From: Leucobacter insecticola
Lineage (GTDB): Bacteria; Actinomycetota; Actinomycetes; Actinomycetales; Microbacteriaceae
Reading direction: 5' to 3'
NCBI RefSeq assembly: GCF_011382965.1
Contig: NZ_CP049934.1
Coordinates: 2,728,001-2,792,000, forward strand
DNA length: 64,000 bases
Under the pieces are notes generated by a model. The model did no database searches, was not told where the DNA came from, and saw only the letters and a list, made by a program, of their open reading frames with translations. Positions within the stretch are counted from its first letter, which is position 1; each line of letters opens with the position of its first letter. This document shows positions 1-11,104 of the stretch, piece by piece. Both the position numbers and the translations under genes were made by a program.

Positions 1-368
1 AGCACCGCGATCCCTCCGGCGAGCGCACTCGCCCCGGTCGCGAGGCCGTAGATGAGCAGCGTGATCGCGAACACCTGGCGTCGCCCGATCCGGTCTGCAA
101 TCAGTCCGCCCAGGCTTGCACCGATCGCCATGCCAACGAAACCGATCGAAGCGATCAGCCCACTCTCGCCCATGCTGAGACCCCACTGCTGAGTCAGCGC
201 GGCGATGATGAACGAGAAGAGACCGACGTCCATCGCGTCGAGCGCCCAGCCGATGCCCGAGCCGGTGAGCACGCGACCGTGTTTCCGGGTGAAGGGCAGC
301 GCGTCAAGGCGCTGGGCGATGCTGCGCCTGGCATCAGTGCGCCGTGTGCCGGTCTCAGTTTCAGTCAT
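1..368 (-). CDS. MFS transporter, N-terminal part (runs off the window)
   Basis: The ATG at 368 opens a frame that runs off the left edge, giving about 122 residues. After a charged cytoplasmic N-terminus it shows a first membrane helix with the GWALDAMD signature typical of sugar/aromatic-acid proton symporters, then further helices and the loop GGLIADRIGRRQ, the hallmark motif between helices 2 and 3 of the major facilitator superfamily. It is therefore the start of a 12-helix secondary transporter in the cytoplasmic membrane. The substrate cannot be judged from this part. A strong hairpin lies in its upstream spacer. Confidence 0.85.
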   Translation of the reverse strand, partial: MTETETGTRRTDARRSIAQRLDALPFTRKHGRVLTGSGIGWALDAMDVGLFSFIIAALTQQWGLSMGESGLIASIGFVGMAIGASLGGLIADRIGRRQVFAITLLIYGLATGASALAGGIAV

Positions 369-410
369 GGATTCATGGTAGGGGCAGGAACCCTCTCTTG
401 CTCGGCATTT

Positions 411-463
411 GCGGGTCACAGAGATGCACTAAACCCGCCGAGTAGTGCACTTCTGTGACCCGC
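411..463. repeat. Long imperfect hairpin (21-bp arms) between the MFS gene and the toxin gene
   Basis: Arm 411-431 pairs with arm 443-463 with two mismatches over 21 bp, leaving an 11-nt loop. It lies between the start of the leftward MFS gene and the end of the leftward toxin gene. It could be a terminator for the toxin operon, although no T-run follows, or a copy of a dispersed intergenic palindrome. No second copy of the arm was noticed in this window. Confidence 0.6.
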
Positions 464-485
464 GAAGCTGAGGAGTGGGGATCTA

Positions 486-884
486 CTACGCAGCTCCGAT
501 AATGTCGACGGCCAATCCGTTGCTGGCGGCGACAAGGCGCTTGTCATTCGTCCAGAGCTCTCGGCATCTTGAACGTTGCGCAGTCGCGAGGTGTAGTGCG
601 TCCGGAGTTTTCATGCCGTGATGCGCACGCAATTCAGCCGCTTGCACATAGATGTCAACTCCAAGTGGAACCTTTCGTAGCCGCCGGTAGGCCTCAAAGT
701 ACCTTTCTCGCAGTTCAATTCGCTTGTCTTTCAAGGGGCCGACCAGACACTCATGCAGCACCAGCGGACTCACCAAGAGCGTTTCTTCGGCAGTGGAAAG
801 CTTGGCTCGCACGCGGTCTCCTCGCTCACTGCCGTCTTCAATGGCGTAGATCAGGATGCAACTGTCGAGGAAGATCATTCCCAA
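486..884 (-). CDS. PIN-domain toxin (VapC-like ribonuclease)
   Basis: The 132-residue protein has the PIN-domain layout: FLDSCILIY at the N-terminus with acidic D7, E45 in the middle, D95 in the KTPDALHLA segment and D114 in WTNDKRL. These four acids would bind the metal ion used to cut RNA. It overlaps the upstream antitoxin frame by 10 bp, so the two are translationally coupled. VapC-type toxins cleave tRNA or rRNA when the antitoxin is lost. The actual RNA target is unknown. Length and active-site residues look intact. Confidence 0.85.
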   Translation of the reverse strand: MGMIFLDSCILIYAIEDGSERGDRVRAKLSTAEETLLVSPLVLHECLVGPLKDKRIELRERYFEAYRRLRKVPLGVDIYVQAAELRAHHGMKTPDALHLATAQRSRCRELWTNDKRLVAASNGLAVDIIGAA

Positions 885-1129
885 GCGTCCCTAGACTCAA
901 GGATCTGCACGTCGATCGCCTCGGATGGTCGACCTAGCCTCTGAGGCAGCGGGTTCTCTTCAAGCCAGGCAGCAAAACTCACCCCGGTAGCATCTGAACC
1001 ACCATCGATCGAGACAAGCTTGGCAACAGGCTCGCCTCGATTAGCGATCACAACCTCGTCGCCAGCTCTAGCCTCCGCAAGCAGTCTGGAAAGACTGTTG
1101 CGGGCTTCAAAGACGCTGTAGGTCGACAT
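875..1129 (-). CDS. Phd/YefM-type antitoxin
   Basis: The 84-residue product starts with STYSVFEARNSLSRLLAEARAGDEVVIANRGEPVAKLV, the standard Phd/YefM DNA-binding fold, in which residues about 1-40 form the dimer and operator-binding unit. The C-terminal half (about 45-84) is less conserved and is expected to wrap the toxin. It is the first gene of a two-gene operon with the PIN toxin. A Phd-fold antitoxin paired with a PIN toxin is a common mixed VapBC arrangement. Self-repression is expected from the family, not shown here. Confidence 0.85.
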   Translation of the reverse strand: MSTYSVFEARNSLSRLLAEARAGDEVVIANRGEPVAKLVSIDGGSDATGVSFAAWLEENPLPQRLGRPSEAIDVQILESRDAWE

Positions 1130-1135
1130 GTACCA

Positions 1136-1141
1136 ATGTTA
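1136..1141 (-). promoter_or_regulatory. Candidate -10 box for a leaderless antitoxin mRNA
   Basis: Read on the minus strand, TAACAT sits 6 nt upstream of the antitoxin ATG and there is no Shine-Dalgarno sequence. That spacing puts transcription start at or next to the start codon. A possible -35 (TGGCTT) lies 17 nt further upstream. A direct repeat of GGCTA in this stretch could be part of the operator, but this is weak. Confidence 0.4.
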
Positions 1142-1186
1142 GCCAGGTTTCTAGCCATAAGCCAGAGCCGGTTTCTCGCGCAGACC

Positions 1187-1957
1187 CTAGTCACGCACGT
1201 AACTGAGATCCCGGATCGCGCGGCCCTTATCCGCGCCCTTCTTCTCGAACGCGGTGAGCACTCGGCCGTCGTACCGCTCGGCCCACTCGCCCTCGAAGCC
1301 GCGCCGGAACCCCGGGGCCGCATCGAGCACCTCACGCATCTGCTCCGCGTACTCTTCCCAGTCGGTCGCGAGACGGAGCACACCGCCCGGCTTCAGCGAA
1401 CCGGCCGCGATCCGGGCGAAATCAGCGTCAACCAGGCGACGCTTCTGGTGCCTCACTTTCGCCCACGGATCAGGGAAAAACACCCACAACTCATCAACGA
1501 CCTCAGCGGCCAGCGCCTTCTCCAACAGCTCGGGCGCGTTCACCTCGGCGAGCCGAAGGTTCGTGATCCCGCCCTTTTCCGCGCGAATGATGGTGCGCGC
1601 AAGCCCCGCCCGAAACACCTCCACCGCCAAGAAGTTCTTCTCGGGGTGCGCCGCAGAAGCGTGCAGGATCGCGTGACCCTGGCCCGATCCAATCTCAACG
1701 ATAAGCGGCGCGGATCGGCCAAAGATTTGTTCGGGATCAAGCCGCACATGATCCGCCACACCCGTCACAGTGGCTCCGTGATCCACATCGAGCACATACT
1801 TGGCTTCGTGGTCATCCCAAGCTTTGATCTGCGAGGGAGTCATCCGGCCGCTGCGGCGCACGAAGGAGACAGGTTTCTCACGAAACTTGCTCGGGTCTTG
1901 GGGCCGAACAATCTTTGAACGTTGAGAAGTGGAGGCGGGGGCGGGGTGTTCAGTCAC
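1187..1957 (-). CDS. trmB: tRNA (guanine-46-N7)-methyltransferase
   Basis: The 256-residue protein has the S-adenosylmethionine motif EIGSGQG at about 88-94 and the TrmB-specific motif [14 protein letters not shown] at about 161-174, followed by the LATDWEEYA strand. TrmB makes m7G at position 46 in the variable loop of tRNAs, in the cytoplasm. The N-terminal 40 residues, rich in Arg and Lys, are an actinobacterial-style extension. The gene stands alone, divergent from aroQ. No anomaly is seen. Confidence 0.95.
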   Translation of the reverse strand: MTEHPAPASTSQRSKIVRPQDPSKFREKPVSFVRRSGRMTPSQIKAWDDHEAKYVLDVDHGATVTGVADHVRLDPEQIFGRSAPLIVEIGSGQGHAILHASAAHPEKNFLAVEVFRAGLARTIIRAEKGGITNLRLAEVNAPELLEKALAAEVVDELWVFFPDPWAKVRHQKRRLVDADFARIAAGSLKPGGVLRLATDWEEYAEQMREVLDAAPGFRRGFEGEWAERYDGRVLTAFEKKGADKGRAIRDLSYVRD

Positions 1958-2017
1958 CCCACAACGCTAGCTCAGGATACGCTGGAGTCCAATCCGCATG
2001 AACCGAAGGGCAGCATC

Positions 2018-2458
2018 ATGACCAGGCAGATTCTGTTGGTGAACGGTCCGAATCTCAATCTGCTCGGCACCCGCGAACCCGAGATCTACGGCACCAGCAC
2101 CCTCGCTGACGTCGAGGCGCTGACCTCTCGCACTGCCAGCGAATTCGGGTTGACGGTGGGCGCGGTGCAGAGCAACCACGAGGGTGTACTCATCGATGCA
2201 ATCCACGCCGCCCGAGAAGACTGCGCCGCGATCATCATCAACCCGGGAGGTCTCACGCACACTTCGGTGGTGCTGCGCGATGCTCTCTCTGGAGTGTCAC
2301 TGCCGGTTGCTGAGGTGCACCTTTCAAACGTGCACGCTCGCGAACCGTTCCGCCAGCACTCCTACGTCTCCCCCGTCGCGGCCTTCGTGATCGCAGGTTG
2401 CGGCGTGCAGGGCTACGACTTCGCCGTGCGTCGGATCGCCGCGCTTCTCGCAGCTTAA
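2018..2458 (+). CDS. aroQ: 3-dehydroquinate dehydratase, type II
   Basis: The 146-residue product has the type II signature [13 protein letters not shown] at about 9-21, the catalytic tyrosine at about 24, and the downstream HLSNVHARE substrate-binding segment. It catalyses dehydration of 3-dehydroquinate to 3-dehydroshikimate in the shikimate pathway, as a cytoplasmic dodecamer in this family. The frame is open upstream to 1922, but the family N-terminus ([12 protein letters not shown]) fixes the ATG at 2018, with a weak AAGGG about 8 nt upstream. No other shikimate genes are adjacent. Confidence 0.95.
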   Translation: MTRQILLVNGPNLNLLGTREPEIYGTSTLADVEALTSRTASEFGLTVGAVQSNHEGVLIDAIHAAREDCAAIIINPGGLTHTSVVLRDALSGVSLPVAEVHLSNVHAREPFRQHSYVSPVAAFVIAGCGVQGYDFAVRRIAALLAA

Positions 2459-2568
2459 CGATTCCCCGGAGCTCAGCACCCGCAGAGCATTCCAAGGATC
2501 TTGAGACGCCAAAGGCCACCTCGCAGCCGAAATGCTGTGAAGTGGCCCTCGGTGAGAATCCGTGTCGC

Positions 2569-2979
2569 TTAGAAGCTCGACATCATCGTGCTGGCGTTAA
2601 TTGCGCCGCTAATGCCGCCGAGCACGATGAGCACAGCGGTGATGATCCAAGCCAGCTTCTTGTGCTGATCGTATCCTTCAAGCTTCATTCCTTGCTTATC
2701 GCGCTGCGCACTTACAAGCACAAGAATGAGATCGACCAGCGCCCACACCCCCAGTCCACCAAAGGTTACAAGCTTCAGCACACCGGTGCCGATCTTACCC
2801 AAATAGAAGCGGTCAACTCCCAGCGGGCCGAGCAGGTAGCTCAGGATCCACGTCACCAAGAAGGATCGGGTTCCAACCTCAGATGCCTGTGCCTGTGGCA
2901 TTGCAGGTGCAGCCGGTGCTGGCTGTGGTGCGGCGTTGCCGGAAAGATCACTTATGTATTGCTCCTGATGTTTGTGCAA
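2569..2979 (-). CDS. TM2-domain membrane protein
   Basis: The 136-residue protein has a Pro/Ala-rich cytoplasmic N-terminus (about 1-35), then a TM2 domain: a hydrophobic helix, the charged turn GVDRFYLGKIGTG and a second helix. A third hydrophobic segment near the C-terminus (about 110-128) follows. TM2 proteins are small membrane proteins of mostly unknown function. The DRFYLG turn is the diagnostic feature. Nothing in the context (aroQ, CPBP protease) points to a specific role. Confidence 0.8.
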   Translation of the reverse strand: MHKHQEQYISDLSGNAAPQPAPAAPAMPQAQASEVGTRSFLVTWILSYLLGPLGVDRFYLGKIGTGVLKLVTFGGLGVWALVDLILVLVSAQRDKQGMKLEGYDQHKKLAWIITAVLIVLGGISGAINASTMMSSF

Positions 2980-3064
2980 ATTCCCACTGAATTCACACTG
3001 AACTCAAATAATAAACGTTGTACGCCTCAGCTCCAACTTTTGTCGGGCGCGACACCATCTGGCC

Positions 3065-3921
3065 CTACGGCACGAGCGGAAAGACGTTGAACAACTCCGG
3101 GTTGTGCGCGTGCACGAGCACCGCAAACACGACCGCGTCGAACAAGAGGTGCACCACCACAACGTAAGCGAGCGACTTGGTTCGCAGGAAGATGTAACCC
3201 TGTACGAGCGCGAAGGGGATCGTGATCAGCGGCCCCCAAGCGCGGTAACCAAGCTCCCACAGGAACGACACGAACACCACCGCCTGTAGCACGTTCGCGA
3301 GCCACACCGGGAAGTGCCGCAGCAGCAGCGCAAACACGGTACAGATAAAAAAGAGTTCATCCCAGATCCCGACGGCGCCCACCCCAACAAACAACCGCGC
3401 GATCAGATCCGGGGTGCCCACGGCTGGCCAATTCTGGTACACCCCGAGCCAATGAAGTAGCCGGGCAGGATCAGCCAGGCCAACACGATCGCAGCGAACA
3501 GCCAGGTCCAGTGCAGTCGCCCCCAGGTGCCGCCGCCCCGCCACGGAAACCCAGTCGCCCGATCCTGGTAGACAAACCTTGACACCAGATAGGGCACGGC
3601 GACTGCTCCCCCGAGCGCGAGCGTAAACTTCAGCATCGCCCAGTTGTCGAGTTCCGCCGCGAGCGGGATCGAGCGCACGATCCCGAGCCCAACGGTGATG
3701 AGTGAGAGGTCTCGCAGGAGCGACGGCGCAGATCCTCGCACGGAAACCGGCCGCTCCACCGCCCAGGCGAGCAGGAGTCCGACGGCCAGCAATCCAAAGC
3801 CCAGGATCGGGATCTCCGCCACAAAGAACGCGGGAGCCGCAAGCACTGTGAGCATGGCCGCAGCCAGATGCCCCGGTTGCACCCGCGCGCTTCCACCCGC
3901 GTCTTCTCCCACCACATTCAT
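3065..3921 (-). pseudogene. CPBP-family intramembrane protease-like protein, one frameshift
   Basis: Two overlapping minus-strand frames join into one multi-helix membrane protein of about 285 residues. The N-terminal half (from the ATG at 3921) ends in LAWLILPGYFIG and the C-terminal half resumes with LGVYQNWP. A single missing base near 3449-3452 would fuse them. The C-terminal part carries a WDELFF segment, several helices and a final HLLFDAVVF helix, resembling CPBP/Abi proteins, though the usual EExxxR motif is not exact. The break is probably a sequence error, given the many similar ones in this window. Confidence 0.65.
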
Positions 3922-4028
3922 GTCCCCAGGGTACTCAGCCACGTCGAAAGGCCAGTAATTCGACGAGACACCCCTCCACCGGTGCACGCGAACAGGCTTC
4001 TCGTCGAATTAATGGATTCTCGTGACAA

Positions 4029-4057
4029 GTTACCAACACCGCATTCCCCGGTAATGT
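4029..4057 (+). promoter_or_regulatory. Candidate promoter for the UvrA-like gene, leaderless mRNA
   Basis: TAATGT at 4052-4057 lies 7 nt before the ATG at 4065, and GTTACC at 4029-4034 sits 17 nt upstream of it as a weak -35. No Shine-Dalgarno sequence precedes the ATG, so the transcript probably begins at the start codon, a common arrangement in actinobacteria. Confidence 0.45.
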
Positions 4058-4064
4058 CATCTCT

Positions 4065-6419
4065 ATGAACGCGTTACATCCCGCAGACTCACACGACCGC
4101 ATACGAGTGCAGGGCGCCCGCGAGCACAACCTCAAAGACGTCAGTGTCGACCTCCCGAAGCGCCGCCTGACGGTCTTCACCGGGGTGTCAGGATCGGGCA
4201 AGAGCTCCCTCGTATTCGCGACGATCGCGGCCGAATCCCAGCGCCTGATCAACGAAACCTACAGCGCCTTCGTGCAGGGCTTTATGCCCAGCCAGGCCCG
4301 CCCAGACGTCGACGTGCTCGAGGGACTTACCACGGCGATCATCGTTGACCAGGAGCGGATGGGGGCAAACCCCCGCTCAACGGTCGGCACCGCCACCGAC
4401 GTCAATGCGATGCTGCGCATTGTGTTCTCCAGGCTCGGTGAGCCCCATATCGGATCCCCCAACGCATTTTCCTTTAACATCGCCTCGATCAGCGGCGCCG
4501 GCGCCGTCACCCTCGAAAAGGGTGGCAAAAAGATCAAGGAGCGGCGCAGCTTCGAGGTGCTCGGCGGCATGTGCTCCACTTGCGAGGGCCGCGGCACCAT
4601 CAGCGATTTTGCGCTCGACGAGCTGTACGACGCTGACAAGTCACTCGCCGAGGGCGCGCTCAAGGTGCCCGGTTTCAGCATGGACGGCTGGTATGGCCGC
4701 ATCTTCGCGGTCGTCCTCCCCATGGAAACTCCGATCAAGGAGTTCACAGAAGAGCAACTACATATCCTGCTCCACAACGAGCCGATCAAAGTGAAAGCCG
4801 AGGGCGTCAACGTCACCTACGAGGGGCTGATCCCGCGGATTCAGAAATCCATGCTGTCGAAGGATCGCGAGGGGATGCAGTCGCATGTTCGCGCCTTCGT
4901 GGATCGCGCCATCGTCTTCAACCCGTGCCCCGCCTGCGACGGCACGCGCCTCAACGAGACGGCGCGATCCTCCAAGATCAAGGGCTTCAGCATCGCCGAC
5001 GCCTGCGCTATGCAGATCTCGGATCTCGCCGAGTGGGTGCGCGGGATCAACGACCCCGGTCTCGCGCCGCTCATCGCAAAACTGCTCGATACCCTCGATT
5101 CCTTCGTGCAAATTGGGCTGGGCTATCTGAGCCTTGACCGCCCGACCGGCACGCTATCGGGAGGCGAGTCGCAACGCACCAAAATGATTCGGCATCTCGG
5201 CTCAAGCATCACCGACGCCACCTACGTCTTCGATGAGCCGTCGATCGGGCTCCACCCGCACGATATGCAGCGCATGAATCAATTGCTGCTGAAGCTGCGA
5301 GACAAGGGCAATACGGTGTTGGTGGTGGAGCACAAGCCGGAGATGATCCAGATCGCCGACCACGTGGTGGATCTTGGCCCCGGCGCAGGTGCGGGCGGCG
5401 GCGAGATCTGCTTCGAGGGGACCGTTGATCAGCTACGCACGTCAGACACCCGCACCGGCAGGCACTTCAACGACCGTGCCACACTGAAACCCTCGACGCG
5501 TACAAGCACCGGCAGTATCGAAGTACGCGGGGCGGATCGCTACAATCTGCAGGGCATCGACGTCAGCGTGCCGCTCGGAGTGCTGTGCGTGGTGACGGGG
5601 GTCGCAGGGTCGGGCAAGAGCACGCTCATCCACGGCTACGTCTCGACGCAGGAGGGTGTGGTCGCGGTGGATCAGGGCGCAATCAAGGGTTCGCGCCGTT
5701 CCAATCCCGCCACATACACAGGACTGTTGGATCCCGTGCGCACCGCGTTCGCGAAGGCCAATGGCGTGAAGCCCGCGCTCTTCAGCGCGAACTCAGAGGG
5801 CGCCTGCCCCGAGTGCAAAGGCGCCGGCATCATCTTCACGGATCTCGGCATGATGGCGACGATGGAGAGCCCCTGCGAAGTTTGCGAGGGAAAGCGTTTC
5901 GCAGCCGAGGTGCTTGAATACACGCTCGGCGGCAAGAACATCGCCGAGGTCCTGGATCTGAGTATGGCGGACGCACGTGAGTTCTTCGCCGCGGCCGAAT
6001 CGAAGGTGCCAAAAGCGGTAAAGATCCTGGATCCGCTCGTCGATGTCGGCCTCGGATATCTCACCCTCGGGCAGCCGCTCTCGACGCTCTCGGGCGGCGA
6101 ACGTCAACGCCTAAAGCTCGCGATCCATATGATCGAAGACGCCGAAGTCTACGTGCTCGATGAGCCGACGACCGGCCTGCACTTAGCCGACGTCGACCTG
6201 TTGCTCGGGCTCCTCGACCGCTTGGTCGACGCAGGCAAGAGCGTGATCGTGATCGAGCACCATCAGGCGGTCATGGCGCACGCCGACTGGATCATCGACA
6301 TCGGCCCCGGGGCCGGTCAGCAGGGTGGCACGATCGTCTTTGAGGGCACCCCGCAGGATCTCGTCGCTGCGAAATCAACGATCACGGGCGAACACCTCGC
6401 GGAGTACGTGGGGGTCTAG
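4065..6419 (+). CDS. UvrA-like ABC ATPase (short UvrA2/DrrC class)
   Basis: The 784-residue protein has two ABC ATPase units, with Walker [10 protein letters not shown] near the N-terminus and GVAGSGKST in the second half. It has two ABC signatures (LSGGESQR and LSGGERQR), each followed by DEPSIGLH or DEPTTGLH, and CxxC zinc-finger pairs such as [16 protein letters not shown] and CPECKGAG. Canonical UvrA is about 950 residues, so this shorter form belongs to the UvrA2/DrrC class, linked in other organisms to tolerance of DNA-binding drugs. It is a cytoplasmic DNA-damage sensing or drug-resistance ATPase, not the housekeeping excinuclease subunit. It stands alone. Confidence 0.85.
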   Translation: MNALHPADSHDRIRVQGAREHNLKDVSVDLPKRRLTVFTGVSGSGKSSLVFATIAAESQRLINETYSAFVQGFMPSQARPDVDVLEGLTTAIIVDQERMGANPRSTVGTATDVNAMLRIVFSRLGEPHIGSPNAFSFNIASISGAGAVTLEKGGKKIKERRSFEVLGGMCSTCEGRGTISDFALDELYDADKSLAEGALKVPGFSMDGWYGRIFAVVLPMETPIKEFTEEQLHILLHNEPIKVKAEGVNVTYEGLIPRIQKSMLSKDREGMQSHVRAFVDRAIVFNPCPACDGTRLNETARSSKIKGFSIADACAMQISDLAEWVRGINDPGLAPLIAKLLDTLDSFVQIGLGYLSLDRPTGTLSGGESQRTKMIRHLGSSITDATYVFDEPSIGLHPHDMQRMNQLLLKLRDKGNTVLVVEHKPEMIQIADHVVDLGPGAGAGGGEICFEGTVDQLRTSDTRTGRHFNDRATLKPSTRTSTGSIEVRGADRYNLQGIDVSVPLGVLCVVTGVAGSGKSTLIHGYVSTQEGVVAVDQGAIKGSRRSNPATYTGLLDPVRTAFAKANGVKPALFSANSEGACPECKGAGIIFTDLGMMATMESPCEVCEGKRFAAEVLEYTLGGKNIAEVLDLSMADAREFFAAAESKVPKAVKILDPLVDVGLGYLTLGQPLSTLSGGERQRLKLAIHMIEDAEVYVLDEPTTGLHLADVDLLLGLLDRLVDAGKSVIVIEHHQAVMAHADWIIDIGPGAGQQGGTIVFEGTPQDLVAAKSTITGEHLAEYVGV

Positions 6420-6633
6420 CTTTTCTTCGCCACACAAGGCGAAACCCCGCGTTTGAGCCACTTGCGCACAGTTGACCCCTTCGCCACTATGCACAAGCGC
6501 GAAATACTGCCGACTGAACTTTGTCAGAATGAGCGAGCAACCACCCGCGTTACAAGACACTCGTGGCCCAGGTGGTCGAATAAGCCAATGGCAGGCCGCC
6601 GGAGGCGCGTCTCCATCGAAGGAGTTCTGCACC

Positions 6634-8103
6634 ATGGAAGTTGCTCACACCCCTGACCCCAAGTTCGACAAGTCGCCATTTAGCGACCCCGTCTCCCCTG
6701 AAACCTCCGCGGGTTCAACCGTAGTTCACAAGAAACTTCGACCGCGCCACATCACGATGATCACGCTCGGCGGCATCATCGGTGCAGCACTGTTCGTAGG
6801 ATCAGGAAACGTGATCCGCGCAGTGGGGCCTGCCGCCATTGTCTCCTACCTGATCGGAGGCTTGCTCGTCTTCCTCGCGATGCGCATGCTGGGGGAAATG
6901 GCCGCCGCACGACCGGCCATCGGATCGTTCATGGAGTACGCGCGTGTCGGGCTCGGCAACTGGGCTGCGTATCTTGTCGGCTGGCTCTACTGGTATTTCT
7001 GGGTGGGCGTTATCGCATTTGAAGCGGTGCTTGCCGGTGGCACCATGCACGACTGGTTTCCGATCTTGCCTTCGTGGGCGTGGTCACTCATCATGCTCGC
7101 CGTCTTTGTCGGCGTGAACCTCATCTCGGTGCGCGCTTTTGGTGAGATCGAGTTCTGGCTGGCGAGCATCAAAGTGCTCGCCATCATCGTATTCCTCGGT
7201 GCGGGCGTGCTGTTCATGTTTGGCTTGTGGCCCGATTCAACGAACACGATCTCCAACTTATGGGCGCACGGCGGTTTCGCACCGAAGGGCGTCGGCGTGA
7301 TCTTCACGGGCGTCGCACTCGTGATCTTCTCCTACTTCGGAACCGAAATCGCGGTCATGGCCTCTGCAGAATCGGATGATCCTGCCAAGGGGATCCGTCA
7401 AGCAACGAACACGGTCATCTGGCGCATCCTGCTGTTCTTTGTCGGCGCCGTATTGGTGATCGTCACCATCGTGCCCTGGAACGAACTCCCCAAACCCGAA
7501 GACACCGCGACGGCACCCTTCACCTACGTCTTCACGCTGTTGGGGCTCCCGAACGCCGGCGTCATTATGCAGTTGGTCATCTTCACCGCAATAATCTCGG
7601 TGTTGAACTCGGGTCTCTACTCCGCCTCTCGCATGTTCGCCTCGCTCGCTGGCCAAGGATTCGCGCCGCGTTTCGTGGCCAAGCGCGCCAGAAACGGGAT
7701 CCCCGTCTTTGCTCTCCTCGCTTCGACCAGCGGTGGGATCATCGCAACCATCTTCAACTTCGCGGCCCCGGGTTCGGGGATCTTCGATTTCATTATGAAC
7801 TCCGCCGGTCTCGTCGCGCTGTTCGTTTATGCGTTCATCTCACTGACTCAGATGCGGCTCCGGCAAAAGATGACCCCGGAAGAAGTTGCGGGATTGAAAC
7901 TCAAGATGTGGTTCCACCCGTGGCTCAACATCTTCCTGATCGCGGCAATCGCTGCGATCTTCGTGGCGATGCTGTTCACTGAAGATGGCTCCACTCAGGT
8001 GTGGACGAGCCTCATTGCGACGGCGGTGCTCGTCGCCTTCTGGCCCCTTGTACGCCGCAACCTCAAGAAGCGCAAGACCACTGGGGCGCATCCGCGTGAC
8101 TAG
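6634..8103 (+). CDS. Amino-acid permease, APC superfamily (AAT family)
   Basis: The 489-residue integral membrane protein has about 12 helices. Helix 1 contains ITLGGIIGAALFVGSG, the glycine-rich substrate-binding segment of amino-acid/proton symporters, followed by GPAAIVSYLIGG and the EMAAARPAIGSF loop typical of the GabP/AnsP/ProY group. The frame is open upstream to 6472, but an AAGGAG at 6619-6624 selects the ATG at 6634. The likely substrate is an amino acid such as GABA, proline or an aromatic amino acid; sequence alone does not settle which. It is a single-gene unit. Confidence 0.88.
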   Translation: MEVAHTPDPKFDKSPFSDPVSPETSAGSTVVHKKLRPRHITMITLGGIIGAALFVGSGNVIRAVGPAAIVSYLIGGLLVFLAMRMLGEMAAARPAIGSFMEYARVGLGNWAAYLVGWLYWYFWVGVIAFEAVLAGGTMHDWFPILPSWAWSLIMLAVFVGVNLISVRAFGEIEFWLASIKVLAIIVFLGAGVLFMFGLWPDSTNTISNLWAHGGFAPKGVGVIFTGVALVIFSYFGTEIAVMASAESDDPAKGIRQATNTVIWRILLFFVGAVLVIVTIVPWNELPKPEDTATAPFTYVFTLLGLPNAGVIMQLVIFTAIISVLNSGLYSASRMFASLAGQGFAPRFVAKRARNGIPVFALLASTSGGIIATIFNFAAPGSGIFDFIMNSAGLVALFVYAFISLTQMRLRQKMTPEEVAGLKLKMWFHPWLNIFLIAAIAAIFVAMLFTEDGSTQVWTSLIATAVLVAFWPLVRRNLKKRKTTGAHPRD

Positions 8104-8113
8104 GTGCGGGCTC

Positions 8114-9148
8114 CTATCCGAGCTGGTTTAGCGCGCGGATTAGGCGGTGCAGATCCCCCACCGCACGCGGCCGCGGGGTGAAGATGATGCGCGGCAGGCT
8201 CAGCAGGTCAGGCTCGTCCCGCTCAACTTCGAGAGGCTCGGTGCGCTCAATCCTTCCCGCAAGACAGAGCCCGGAGAAGTGTTCGTTGAGGCTCGCAAGA
8301 TCCGCGTCACTGGGAGCAGTGCGCAAGCGCAGCACCAGGCGGTCACCCACCCAGCGCAGTGAATCATAGTTGCGCCAGAAACCCGTGATCTCGGCGATCG
8401 CCTCGTCAACCGAGTCGGTTATGAGCACCCGATCAAGATCATCGATCGAGATCATGCCGGTGCCCGCGAGTTCCTTTGTCACGAACTGGGCGAAGCCACG
8501 CCAATAGCTCCCGCCCGGCCGATCCAGCAACACGATCGGGGTCGGGATCATTTTCCCGGTCTGCTGCAGTGTCAGCAGCTCTAGCGTTTCGTCGAGCGTG
8601 CCGAAACCACCGGGCAGGCAGACGAATCCGCTCGCTTCTTTCACCAGCATCACCTTGCGGGTGAAGAAGTATTTCATCGACACGAGACGGTCATCCTGTG
8701 CCACGACCGCGTTCGCGTGTTCTTCAAAGGGTAGCCGGATCGACACACCGAGTGAGTGCTCAGGGCCTGCGCCCGTCGCCGCGGCTTCCATGATTCCGGG
8801 GCCGGCCCCCGTTACCACGAACCATCCCCGCTCGGCGAAATTGCGCGCGGTCGCCTCGGTCATCAGCCACAGTGGATCTTCGGAGTGAGTACGTGCCGAA
8901 CCAAAAATGGTTACTTTGGGAGTACCCCGGTATGGGGCAAAGGTCTTGAATGCCGCCCGCATCTCTTCGACTACGGCCGCGGTGAGCTTCAGATCTGGTC
9001 GGGTCACGGCATCCTGACCCAGCCCGATTCCGGCCTGAATAATGCGCCGAACAAGGGCACGCTGATCCTTGATTCCCGCCTCGGTCATCAGTGCGGCGAT
9101 GGCACCGTTCAGGGACTCATCCGGGTTCTCGTTCATCAGTTTTTCCAC
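8114..9148 (-). CDS. LOG-family (TIGR00730) nucleotide-processing protein
   Basis: The 344-residue protein contains VTIFGSART, VTGAGPGIMEAA and PGGFGTLDE; the last is the catalytic PGGxGTxxE motif of LOG cytokinin-riboside monophosphate phosphoribohydrolases and related nucleosidases. It is longer than plant-type LOG (about 200 residues), with an N-terminal helical region and a C-terminal extension, as in large bacterial members. A TAGACT box 6 nt upstream of the GTG at 9148 suggests a leaderless start there; an ATG at 9136 is the alternative. Nucleotide 5'-monophosphate hydrolysis is the safest functional statement. Confidence 0.82.
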   Translation of the reverse strand: MEKLMNENPDESLNGAIAALMTEAGIKDQRALVRRIIQAGIGLGQDAVTRPDLKLTAAVVEEMRAAFKTFAPYRGTPKVTIFGSARTHSEDPLWLMTEATARNFAERGWFVVTGAGPGIMEAAATGAGPEHSLGVSIRLPFEEHANAVVAQDDRLVSMKYFFTRKVMLVKEASGFVCLPGGFGTLDETLELLTLQQTGKMIPTPIVLLDRPGGSYWRGFAQFVTKELAGTGMISIDDLDRVLITDSVDEAIAEITGFWRNYDSLRWVGDRLVLRLRTAPSDADLASLNEHFSGLCLAGRIERTEPLEVERDEPDLLSLPRIIFTPRPRAVGDLHRLIRALNQLG

Positions 9149-9176
9149 GACCCCAGTCTAGGCATGCACAGGAGGT

Positions 9177-9246
9177 CTTTGATTTCGATACTTCGACTCG
9201 GCAAATGCCTCGCTCAGCACGGCGCTCACTCCGTTCGCTCAATCGG
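9177..9246 (-). repeat. REP-like element, long copy
   Basis: Read on the minus strand it begins CCGATTGAGCGAACGGAGTG and ends with a TCGAAATCAAAG-type segment. It shares these ends with a shorter copy at 11105-11137, which lies in the opposite orientation. Together the copies bracket sdaA-gcvH. The sequence resembles the GAGCGAA-rich palindromes scattered between genes of many Microbacteriaceae, which is inference. Confidence 0.5.
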
Positions 9247-9251
9247 CGAAT

Positions 9252-10664
<1,413 letters not shown>

Positions 10665-10680
10665 AGCGCATCTCCTTAAA

Positions 10681-11061
10681 CTAAGACACTTCGGCGTCGT
10701 TCGCGGCGGCGTATTCTTCCGGCGACTGCAGCGGGCCAAGCTCGGTCACTGCAACTTTGAAGAGCCAACCGGAGCCGTAGGGCTCGGCATTGATCATCGC
10801 GGGATCGTCGACCGCGGCGGCGTTCACCTCGACAACCTCGCCCGTGGCCGGTGAGTAGAGTTCAGACGTCGACTTCGTGGATTCGATCTCGCCGCAAACT
10901 TCACCAGCGGTGACAGTAGCGCCGACCTCGGGCAGTTCGAGGTAGACAATCTCGCCAAGCGCATCAACGGCCACTTCGGAGACGCCGACCGTGGCCGGGC
11001 TCCCATCGGTGATCCACTCGTGTTCGACGGAGTACTTTAGTCCGTTGCGTACCGTGCTCAT
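10681..11061 (-). CDS. gcvH: Glycine cleavage system H protein
   Basis: The 126-residue lipoyl carrier starts [16 protein letters not shown]. It has the [12 protein letters not shown] segment in which K63 would be lipoylated, and the usual C-terminal GSGWLFKV strand. H protein shuttles the aminomethyl group between P and T proteins and then the L protein. No lpd (L protein) gene is in this window. It lies 111 bp downstream of gcvT with a REP-like repeat between them, and is followed by sdaA. The frame is open further upstream, but the H-protein N-terminus fixes the ATG at 11061. Confidence 0.96.
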   Translation of the reverse strand: MSTVRNGLKYSVEHEWITDGSPATVGVSEVAVDALGEIVYLELPEVGATVTAGEVCGEIESTKSTSELYSPATGEVVEVNAAAVDDPAMINAEPYGSGWLFKVAVTELGPLQSPEEYAAANDAEVS

Positions 11062-11104
11062 GTATGTGCTCTTTTCTGTGTTGTGTGTTTGGGAAGTTGC
11101 TCCG

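Noticed and set aside
6426..6443. Small hairpin TTCGCC-ACACAA-GGCGAA after the UvrA-like gene
   Set aside because: Only a 6-bp stem without a following T-run; too weak to call a terminator.
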